From the NCBI RefSeq assembly GCF_009754945.1, contig NZ_WPIN01000008.1, forward strand, positions 1-64,000: 64,000 nt of DNA, given 5' to 3'. The notes under the pieces are model-generated. The model had not been told where the DNA came from and did no database searches. It saw only the letters and a program-made list of their open reading frames with translations. The DNA is from Spirosoma arboris (GTDB lineage Bacteria; Bacteroidota; Bacteroidia; Cytophagales; Spirosomataceae). Below, in pieces: positions 26,743 to 34,424 of this stretch. Every line of letters starts with the position of its first letter. Positions within the stretch are counted from its first letter, which is position 1. The translations under genes were made by a program, and so were the position numbers.

Positions 26743-27390
26743 CTTAGGGGAGGTTTGGTAAAAATCTTGAGATGAAACTAGGGGTAAGGTGTTGATAATG
26801 AGATGAAAATTAGGTTAAAAAAGAAAGCCTATTTATTAATCGGCTAAGGGGTAATAAGAAAAATTCTCATCAGCAAGCCACCACGGGTGGCTAAGTAACT
26901 TTTTTTTATAGCCCATGCCGTCAAGAAATAACCCTGTACGGGCAACGGAAAATCAATAGGAATCTAATCGGAACAAAGGGTGAGTTCAAAATCCTATCCT
27001 ATTGAATTTCTGCTTGAGCCAAACGAAATGAACTAGTTCTTACCACTTCGTTTTAAGACCCTTTACAGTTAAAGTTCAATATCATCGCCCAGATAGCTCT
27101 AGGGGAATTTTCCTAGACGTTCAGAAAGGAGTGATTCTTCGAAGCCAATCTCTCCGCTGAAAAACTTACTGGCTTTTTATGTTAGCCCTACGTGAATGCC
27201 CGAGGCTAGTAGGCTTTACCGTTTAAGAGAAAAAATTGTCAAACCAATATCTTTTTTTAATATTTGTATTGTTATATTTTTTCTCATCATTATTATACTA
27301 AAAAGACTTGGTGACTAAGCGTTGATTGACATTCTTGTTGGATCAAAGAATCAGCGATTGTGACCAACCTATTAAACTCAACAATAGTAT
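26743..27390. other. Non-coding region upstream of the LytTR gene
   Basis: No convincing gene was found. A hairpin AGCCACC-ACG-GGTGGCT at 26875-26891 or thereabouts is followed some 8 nt later by a run of T on the plus strand, so it may be a weak terminator. The stretch just before 27391 is very AT-rich and probably holds the LytTR promoter. Confidence 0.4.
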
Positions 27391-27729
27391 ATGAAACGAC
27401 TCCCCGGCAAGCGCGGAGAACACCACTATGATCCGCAGGAAGTACTCTATCTTATTGGAAACATCAATTATTGCTATTTATACATGACGAACGGCGAGGT
27501 AGTTCTGTCATGTAGAACGCTAAAGTGGTTTTCCGATCAATGGCCTCATTTTCTACGAGTGCATAAAAAGGCACTTATTAATCAAACCTACATTTCGTCC
27601 TGCAAACCAGCTGGTAATTCCACAGATACAAATTACATCGTTATGGCCGACGAGACTCAGTTTGAAATTGCCAGACGGCGCGTTCCTGCAGTGCTTCCAG
27701 TACTCTCACAGCTTCAGTTGGCAAACTGA
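27391..27729 (+). CDS. Stand-alone LytTR-type DNA-binding regulator
   Basis: The 112-residue product is almost entirely a LytTR domain: EVLYLIGNINYCYLYMTNGE, the central SCRTLKWFSDQW, FLRVHKKALINQTYI and the end FEIARRR. There is no receiver domain and no membrane segment, so it is a short single-domain regulator. Its targets are unknown. It sits between the beta-propeller gene and the broken antiterminator, upstream of the exopolysaccharide cluster, which makes those genes possible targets. Confidence 0.88.
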   Translation: MKRLPGKRGEHHYDPQEVLYLIGNINYCYLYMTNGEVVLSCRTLKWFSDQWPHFLRVHKKALINQTYISSCKPAGNSTDTNYIVMADETQFEIARRRVPAVLPVLSQLQLAN

Positions 27730-27836
27730 TGCTGCGAGAGTACCTCGAGTAGGTTGGTGAGGTACTAGTTTATTGAATATACGCTAGGACAATCGTTTTC
27801 TCGGGATTAATTACTCTACTTTATTTTTGTTCAGAT

Positions 27837-28289
27837 CTACCGAACATAGACCTGTAGGGATTCAATTTTAACGACTATTGTTTTTCCCTGAGTCGACATG
27901 ACCTCACCTTCGTGATCTATAAAGGCGCCAGATGCAATTCGAAGCCGGTCAACTGCCTTAACGTCAAGTAGCTCCAGTGAATCGTGATCAACGTCATTCA
28001 ACATGTCCTTGATCAGATCAATCTCTTTTTGTTTAACTATTGCCGGTTTCTTGAGCCAGTAAAGCTAACCAACAACTCCGGGTACCTCGTAAACAGCCTG
28101 ACGTTCGTGTTCTTCCAGGTGCACGAAGTAGTAAGATCGGAACAGGGGTTCCTCAACTGTCTTTATACGGTCAGACCATTTTCGTTTGACTTTTCTAAAT
28201 GGGCAATATACCTCGACACCTCGTTGTTGGAGTTCTTTAGCTGCCAGCTTTTCAGATCTGGATTTTGTATAGATTACCAATCAAGGCAT
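27837..28289 (-). pseudogene. UpxY/NusG-like antiterminator with two nonsense codons
   Basis: Reading from ATG 28289, the frame covers a 150-codon UpxY-type protein. These NusG paralogues let RNA polymerase read through long polysaccharide operons. The N-terminal NGN-like part includes VIYTKSRSEK, EVYCPFRKVKRKWSDRIKTV and EEPLFRSYYFVHL. The C-terminal part includes YWLKKPAIVKQKEIDLIKDM and RIASGAFIDHEGEV with a KOW-like end. Codon 3 is TGA (28281-28283), where a tryptophan codon is usual, and codon 75 is TAG (28065-28067), in the place of the usual Phe of GFVYW. The frame is otherwise intact. A 71-residue product from TTG 28280 would lack the C-terminal half. It lies upstream of the exopolysaccharide cluster on the same strand. 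Confidence 0.85.
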
Positions 28290-28510
28290 ACGTTTAATTA
28301 GTAATTAGTATAGAGGAGGTTATTTCGCTACCAGAAAATCCAGTATTAGAAATGGTCTATAGTCGTTAAGCTTATGATTATTGCTATTTCGCAAACTAAG
28401 AAATATAAGTTTAATGGGTTAACTCAACAACATAAAATCCATCTGAAGTAAATAACTTGAGACTGGGAGATAGGAGTCATTTATAGTGGAGAGGGTACAG
28501 AAAGAATGAT

Positions 28511-28545
28511 AAACGCTGACTTCGATGAGGTCAGCGTTTTTTGTT
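28511..28545 (+). terminator. Intrinsic terminator with no obvious gene before it
   Basis: A 10-bp stem (AAACGCTGAC at 28511-28520 and GTCAGCGTTT at 28530-28539) is followed by further T residues on the plus strand. The nearest plus-strand gene upstream is LytTR, ending 780 bp earlier. The rest of the 28290-28640 gap holds no recognisable gene, so the hairpin may end a small RNA. Confidence 0.65.
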
Positions 28546-28640
28546 TCTGCTCTCAAAGTTCTATCTTGGTACAAATGCGCTTGATTGCCTTCCGCGTTTA
28601 CCATAGATAAAGCTTACGTAGTTCTATTGATAGAGTTTTT

Positions 28641-29027
28641 ATGAAAAAATATAATTATGGACTTCTATTATTAGTAGTTACAGCTGCCTGTAGTAAAACC
28701 GTTGATCCAGATACCGCCAGCGCTGTAGAAGGATTATATCAATTAACGGAATACGATTCTCCAACGACATCTGATACCAGCCCCACTGGCGCGCTAAGTG
28801 TTACCCGGTTGGATGCGCAGCATGTAAAGATTACAGTAAAGGGCACGTCGGGCAAAACGAAAATTGCCTATACACTGGCCAGCGTTTTAGTGGCGAATAT
28901 AGATCGGGATTCCTATGACTTATCCATTAAAGGAAAAAGTGTAGGTAAAGCGGGGGAGGATGTTGTCAGCCGTTATGTAAATCTTACACCTGTGTCAAGC
29001 GTTACACTCTCCTCCGTTGAATTTTGA
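28641..29027 (+). CDS. Small predicted lipoprotein
   Basis: The 128-residue product has the signal KKYNYGLLLLVVTAAC with lipobox TAAC and Cys17. The mature part has about 110 residues with a strand-rich pattern (VEGLYQLTEYDS, QHVKITVKGTSGKTKI, RYVNLTPVSSVTL). It resembles the many small lipocalin-like or 'DUF' lipoproteins of Bacteroidota but no family could be named. It is convergent with the permease array. Confidence 0.75.
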   Translation: MKKYNYGLLLLVVTAACSKTVDPDTASAVEGLYQLTEYDSPTTSDTSPTGALSVTRLDAQHVKITVKGTSGKTKIAYTLASVLVANIDRDSYDLSIKGKSVGKAGEDVVSRYVNLTPVSSVTLSSVEF

Positions 29028-29053
29028 CCAGATAATTTCCTCACCCACTGCCC

Positions 29054-31681
29054 TTACTCTGACCGTAAACTCTTCACCGGATTCATCAGCGTTGCCTTGA
29101 TCGACTGATAGCTTACCGTTAGCAGCGTAATGACCAGCGCACCCGCGCCCGAGGCTGCAAAAATCCACCACGATAGGTCCGTGTGATAGCTGTATTTCTG
29201 GAGCCAGTTACCGAGCAAATAGTAGGCAAGTGGCGTCGCGATCCCAAAGGCGATGACAACCAGAAAAACGAAATCCTTCGACAATAACCGCCACAGACTG
29301 AATACCGATGCGCCCAGTACCTTGCGTACGCCGATTTCTTTGGTACGTTGCTCTGCCATGAAGGAGGCCAGTCCAAATAGACCCAGACACGAGATAAGGA
29401 TGGCCAGACTGGTGAAGAGTAAAGCCAGTTTGCCAACTCGTTCTTCAGCGGCAAATTTTACGGCGTGTTCCTGATCAACGAATTTGTAGTCGAAGGGGGC
29501 GGCTGGGTTGTATTTTTTGAAGACGGCTTCTGTTTTGCTCAATGCGTCGGCGGCACTGAGGGTCGGTGCTAATTTCAGGATGGCGAAATTGCCTTTCCTG
29601 CGATTGATGATGAAAACGGATGGCCTGACGGGTTCGTAAGGCGACTCCATTACCATATCTTTGATGACGCCAATCACGTTGAACGATTCATTACTTAAGA
29701 ACTCGCCCGCTTTAATAACTTCGCCAACTGGGTGTTTGAAGCCCATGATTTTCGCGGCCGATTCGTTCAAGATCATCCCTACAGAATCGGTCGTGAAGGT
29801 TCTTGAAAAATCACGCCCCTGCTTAAACTGCCAGCCAACGGTTTTTCCATAATCATAAGACACTTTAACCGCACCAAGGCTTGCTTGTAGACTCGGGTTT
29901 TTGCCTTTCCAGTCGAAATCGGGAAGGACAAGAAATACGTTCGTTAACGGACTGTGTGATTCGGCCATTTCGGCGATGGCTCCCGATTTTTTCAACTCAT
30001 CCCGAATCGCGTCAAAATGATCATGAACGTCAGGCGTTGGCGTTTGAAGGATAATCAAACCAGCTCGATTATAACCCATCGGTCGATTTTGGGCGTATTG
30101 GATCTGACGGTAAACGATAATCGTTCCGATAATCAGCGTGACCGAAACCGTGAACTGAACGACTACCAATACTTTGCGTGGGAGAGCTGCGAACCGTCCG
30201 GCCTGAAACCCAATCCCCTTCAGGACCTTGATGGGCTGGAATGAGGACAGGTACAGCGCTGGATAACTTCCGGCTAGAAATCCGGTCAGTAGGATAAATC
30301 CCAGACTCGCTGCCCAGAAGTAAGGCGACGTCCAGAGCATAGTCAGGTGCTTGCCCGCGATTTCGTTAAACCATGTTAGGGAAAGCGTTGTCAGTCCGAT
30401 TGCCAGCGCAAAGGCCAGAATAACGACCAGAAAAGATTCGCTGAAAAACTGGCTAATTAACTGACTTCGGACTGACCCAACTGCCTTGCGAATACCCACT
30501 TCCCTGGCCCGTTTTTCACTTCGGGCGGTGCTTAGATTCATGAAGTTGATGCAGGCTAGCAGCAACACAAACACACCAATAATGCTAAATAACCAGACGT
30601 ACTGAATGCGCCCGCCAACCGATACACCATTCTCAAAATCAGACGCTAAGTACCACTTACTCATCGGATGAAGAAACATTTCCGAATGATATTGCTGGCT
30701 ATCTTTCCGTCCATTCCGGAATTTGATGTCTTTAATCTGCGCCGAAACCTTGTCCATATCCGCATTATCAGCCAGTTGGACATAGGTGCGGAACTGATTG
30801 TTATCCCAGTCGTCTTTGTTGCGGGTTGCCTGATAAATGAGGTTCCAGGGAGCCAGAAAAGTTACGTCGCTGAATTGTGAATTTGCCGGGAAGTCCTCAT
30901 AGACGCCCGCTACGTTCAGATTCGTATTATCATTCAGTTTGACGATTTTCCCGATGGGGTCGTTATCGCCGAAAAAAGCCTTCGCTACTGATTCAGACAG
31001 TAAAATGGACGACGGATCTTTCAACCCCGAGCGTGTCCCTTTGAGCATCTTCAGGCTGAGCATATCGGTAATGTCTGGTTCAATGTAGTTCCCTGGTTTC
31101 GTGAACTTTTTGTCGCCCACTGACAGGATCGTTTCGAAAGTTCCAGACGACATGACGACGTATTTGAAGTCTGTTCCGTACATCGTTCGGAGGGCGTCGC
31201 CTAGCGGAGGAGGATTGTGTTCCTGTGTGCTGACGATCCCATTATTCGTTTGATTTTGCATCACCTGCGCAATGCGATCATAATTCTCGAAGGATCGGTT
31301 AACCGATAATTCATCATAAACCCACAGGCCGATGAGCATGGCTACTGTCATGCCCACAGCCAATCCGCCAATATTGATAAAGGAATAGGTCTTGTTTTTG
31401 ATGAGGTTCCTTCGGGCGATTTTTAGATAATTGCGTATCATGGTTGCATGTGTTGGTTCAGGATATTCATTCGTAAGGTGTCGTTTCATGAGCGAAGGCC
31501 GCATCAGACTCAATACGTCCTTCACATAGCGCCAGCGAGCTTCCCGCACACCAACTTGCCTGATCCGTTGCCGGAACAATTCATCCAAATCGTCTTCCAA
31601 CTCATCTACCCTGTGTGGAGCGCAGAACAGATGTAGCAGGCGTGTAGCCAAGCGGGGCGGGACGTGTCGGGGCGGTTTCAT
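29054..31681 (-). CDS. P1: FtsX/MacB-type permease with class A prefix domain
   Basis: The 875-residue protein has a cytoplasmic N-terminal prefix at 1-75 (FCAPHRVDELEDDLDELF, then ARWRYVKDVLSLMRPSL). A first membrane helix follows at about 101-121, a MacB-type periplasmic domain at about 122-355, three helices at about 358-480, a fifth helix at about 505-525, a second periplasmic domain, and three final helices at about 752-862. The FtsX coupling motifs EKRAREVGIRKAVGS and AEQRTKEIGVRKVLGAS are both intact. It would form a transporter or mechanotransmission complex with an ATPase encoded elsewhere. It belongs to the core group with WVYDELS after helix 1 and is the last gene of the PadR-linked block. 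Confidence 0.92.
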   Translation of the reverse strand: MKPPRHVPPRLATRLLHLFCAPHRVDELEDDLDELFRQRIRQVGVREARWRYVKDVLSLMRPSLMKRHLTNEYPEPTHATMIRNYLKIARRNLIKNKTYSFINIGGLAVGMTVAMLIGLWVYDELSVNRSFENYDRIAQVMQNQTNNGIVSTQEHNPPPLGDALRTMYGTDFKYVVMSSGTFETILSVGDKKFTKPGNYIEPDITDMLSLKMLKGTRSGLKDPSSILLSESVAKAFFGDNDPIGKIVKLNDNTNLNVAGVYEDFPANSQFSDVTFLAPWNLIYQATRNKDDWDNNQFRTYVQLADNADMDKVSAQIKDIKFRNGRKDSQQYHSEMFLHPMSKWYLASDFENGVSVGGRIQYVWLFSIIGVFVLLLACINFMNLSTARSEKRAREVGIRKAVGSVRSQLISQFFSESFLVVILAFALAIGLTTLSLTWFNEIAGKHLTMLWTSPYFWAASLGFILLTGFLAGSYPALYLSSFQPIKVLKGIGFQAGRFAALPRKVLVVVQFTVSVTLIIGTIIVYRQIQYAQNRPMGYNRAGLIILQTPTPDVHDHFDAIRDELKKSGAIAEMAESHSPLTNVFLVLPDFDWKGKNPSLQASLGAVKVSYDYGKTVGWQFKQGRDFSRTFTTDSVGMILNESAAKIMGFKHPVGEVIKAGEFLSNESFNVIGVIKDMVMESPYEPVRPSVFIINRRKGNFAILKLAPTLSAADALSKTEAVFKKYNPAAPFDYKFVDQEHAVKFAAEERVGKLALLFTSLAILISCLGLFGLASFMAEQRTKEIGVRKVLGASVFSLWRLLSKDFVFLVVIAFGIATPLAYYLLGNWLQKYSYHTDLSWWIFAASGAGALVITLLTVSYQSIKATLMNPVKSLRSE

Positions 31682-31691
31682 GGTTGTAGTA

Positions 31692-31744
31692 CCGACCGTC
31701 CCGGTCGGCGGTTAATAGGTGTTAGGCCCGACCGGGACGGTCGG
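31692..31744. repeat. Family A palindrome, copy 1 (P1/P2 junction)
   Basis: The arms CCGACCGTCCCGGTCGG (31692-31708) and its reverse complement (31728-31744) enclose a 19-nt spacer. Each arm is itself a 7-bp hairpin with a 3-nt loop. The element ends 2 bp from the P2 stop codon. Confidence 0.92.
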
Positions 31745-31746
31745 CA

Positions 31747-34359
31747 TTACTCAGATCTCAATGATTTGACTGGATTCGTCAAGGCTGCTTTGATACTTTG
31801 GAAACTGATCGTCAATAAGGTCACAACCAATGCACCTAAGCCTGCGAGGGCAAAAATCCACCACGATAAGTCGGTTCGATACTGGTAATTCTGGAGCCAG
31901 CCCGACAGCACGTAGTAGGCAATGGGGGCCGCTATGCAGAAGGCCACTAAAATCAGAATCATAAACTCTTTCGAAAGCAAACCCCACACGTTGAACACCG
32001 ATGCGCCTAGCACTTTCCGAATACCGATTTCTTTGGTACGTTGCTCTGCCATGAACGACGCCAGTCCAAACAGGCCCAGACAACTGATCAGAATCGCCAG
32101 GATGGCAAATCCACCGGCCAATCCGCCAATCCGTTCTTCGTTCCCGAATTTTCGAGCGAACTGATCGTCAACGAAGTTGTAATCGAAAGGCGAATCGGGA
32201 CTATAGCTTTTAAATACCTGCTCGACTTTCGCCAGTGCCTCCTGGGGCGATAGTTGCGGAGCTAAGCGAATGTTGATGGTATTGACATTCCGATAGTTGA
32301 CCGCAAAAAAAGATGGGTTGACTGGCTTAAATGGATCTTCTTTCACCATGTCTTTGATCACCCCAATGACCTTGTATTCGCGACCACCTTGTCTAACGGT
32401 TTCGCCAAGCGGCCGCTTGAAGCCCATTAGTCTTACAGCCGCTTCATTTATAATCATCGAAGCACTATCCGTCGTAAAATCCCTGGAGAAATTCCGGCCT
32501 TCCTTTACCTGCCAACCGATCGTTTTGCCATAATCGTGCGTTACGTAATTCGACATGACAAGTGGCTTACTGTCGTTCTTTTTGCCCTTCCACGAAATAT
32601 CAGTTGTGCCACCAGCCTGTCCTGTCATTGAACCCGACGATTCTGCCATATCGGCTACGGCTCCTGAATTGATCAAATCATTTCGTAGGGCTGTGTAATG
32701 ACTGGACAACTCAGGTGCGTTCATCCCAAGTTCAATCAGCCCATTTCGGCTATAACCCACCGGGCGGTCTTTGGCATGTTCGATCTGCCGGAATACGATG
32801 ATGGTGCCGATGATGAGTGTAACGGAAACTGTAAATTGAAAACCAACCAGTACCCTACGTGGAATCGTTGCCGAACGATTGGTTCGCATAATACCCTTGA
32901 GCACTTTGATGGGTTGGAATCCGGATAAATACAGCGCTGGATAACTTCCTGCAATGAAACCCGTTAGCAAACTGAACCCCACTCCCGCGAGCCAAAACAG
33001 AGGGCTCGCCCATGGAATTACCATCTTTTTTTCAGCTATCTGATTGAAAAACGGTAAGGTAAGCTGTACGAATAGAATGGACAACATAAACGCCAGCATC
33101 GCTATCAACAGCGATTCACTAAAAAACTGCATAATCAGTTGACTCCGCAACGATCCTATCGACTTACGAATCCCGACTTCCTTGGCGCGTTTCTCGCTAC
33201 GGGCCGTACTCAGATTCATGAAATTGATGCAGGCCAGCAGTAGAACAATGACACCAATGCTGCCGAACAGCCAAACAAACGTGATAATCCCGCCCGTATT
33301 GACGCCGTCTTTAAAATCAGAATAGAGGTGCCATTTCGTCATCGGATGTAGGAAAAACTCGGGTTTATAACCCGGCGGATTATCCCGCTTCATTCGGATA
33401 TCCTTGATTTTAGCCGACACCTGAGCGAAGTCGGCACCCGGTTTGAGCTGGACGTAAATCTGGTACGAATTGGAGTCCCAATCAGTCCGGTCGCGTTTGG
33501 CGTTTTCTGTGTTAGCCTCAAAAAATTTCCAGGGAACCAGAAATGTGACGTCGTTGAACGTACTATTAGCGGGAAAATCTTTATAAACGCCCGCTACGTT
33601 CACCGTCTGTTTATTATCCAGTTTGATCAGCTTATTGAGCGGACTTTCAGTTCCGAACATCGCATTGGCGAGTGATTCAGACAGGAGAATCGAATTGATA
33701 TCATTATTCCCAAACCGCGTGCCTGATACGATGTCCGGCGACAGCATATTGATAAAATCAGGCTCGACGTAATTGCCCAGTTTCAGAAGTTTCCGGTCGC
33801 CGGAAGCCAGAATCACATTACGCGTGACCGATAGACCAACCGACTCGAAATCAGGGTACTTGCTTCGCAGTTCCTGCGCCAGCGGAATCGGCATCACATC
33901 GTAGGACGATTTCTCCACGTCGAACTTCACAAACTGCCAGAGTTTAGCCAGTCGGTCGTAATTTTTAGTATGCTTATCGAACGAGAGTTCATCATACATC
34001 CAAAGGCCAATAAGCATCGCCACGGCCATACCCGAGGCCAGCCCAAAAATGTTAATAAAGGAATACACCCGGTTCTTGAGCAGATTCCGAAACGCGACTG
34101 TCAGATAATTGCGTAGCATAGTGGTAATAGCGGGGTTTGGATATGCATTCGTAGGTTGTCGTTTCATCAAGGATGGCCGCATCAAACTCAGTACGTCCTT
34201 CACGTAGCGCCAGCGAGCTTTCTGTAGGCCAAGGTGTTTGACCCGCTGCTGGAACAGCTCATCCAGATCACTTTCCAGCTCATCGAGCCGGTGAGGAGCG
34301 CAGAATAGATGCAGCAGGCGCGTGGCGAAGCGGGGGCGGACGTGTCGGGGCGGTTTCAT
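31747..34359 (-). CDS. P2: FtsX/MacB-type permease with class A prefix domain
   Basis: The 870-residue permease has prefix residues 1-75 with FCAPHRLDELESDLDELF. Helix 1 is at 101-121 (GLASGMAVAMLIGLWMYDEL) and helices 2-4 lie at about 358-475. Helix 5 is at about 501-523 and helices 6-8 at about 748-855. Coupling motifs are EKRAKEVGIRKSIGS at 389-403 and AEQRTKEIGIRKVLGAS at 771-787. It is the closest neighbour of P1 in sequence and in position, so the pair is probably a tandem duplication. It ends in NPVKSLRSE like nearly all of the array. Confidence 0.92.
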   Translation of the reverse strand: MKPPRHVRPRFATRLLHLFCAPHRLDELESDLDELFQQRVKHLGLQKARWRYVKDVLSLMRPSLMKRQPTNAYPNPAITTMLRNYLTVAFRNLLKNRVYSFINIFGLASGMAVAMLIGLWMYDELSFDKHTKNYDRLAKLWQFVKFDVEKSSYDVMPIPLAQELRSKYPDFESVGLSVTRNVILASGDRKLLKLGNYVEPDFINMLSPDIVSGTRFGNNDINSILLSESLANAMFGTESPLNKLIKLDNKQTVNVAGVYKDFPANSTFNDVTFLVPWKFFEANTENAKRDRTDWDSNSYQIYVQLKPGADFAQVSAKIKDIRMKRDNPPGYKPEFFLHPMTKWHLYSDFKDGVNTGGIITFVWLFGSIGVIVLLLACINFMNLSTARSEKRAKEVGIRKSIGSLRSQLIMQFFSESLLIAMLAFMLSILFVQLTLPFFNQIAEKKMVIPWASPLFWLAGVGFSLLTGFIAGSYPALYLSGFQPIKVLKGIMRTNRSATIPRRVLVGFQFTVSVTLIIGTIIVFRQIEHAKDRPVGYSRNGLIELGMNAPELSSHYTALRNDLINSGAVADMAESSGSMTGQAGGTTDISWKGKKNDSKPLVMSNYVTHDYGKTIGWQVKEGRNFSRDFTTDSASMIINEAAVRLMGFKRPLGETVRQGGREYKVIGVIKDMVKEDPFKPVNPSFFAVNYRNVNTINIRLAPQLSPQEALAKVEQVFKSYSPDSPFDYNFVDDQFARKFGNEERIGGLAGGFAILAILISCLGLFGLASFMAEQRTKEIGIRKVLGASVFNVWGLLSKEFMILILVAFCIAAPIAYYVLSGWLQNYQYRTDLSWWIFALAGLGALVVTLLTISFQSIKAALTNPVKSLRSE

Positions 34360-34369
34360 GGTTGTAGTA

Positions 34370-34422
34370 CCGACCGTCCCGGTCGGCAGTTAATGGGTGT
34401 TACGTCCGACCGGGACGGTCGG
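34370..34422. repeat. Family A palindrome, copy 2 (P2/P3 junction)
   Basis: Same 17-nt arms as copy 1 (34370-34386 and 34406-34422) with a 19-nt spacer of similar sequence. It ends 2 bp from the P3 stop codon. Confidence 0.92.
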
Positions 34423-34424
34423 CA

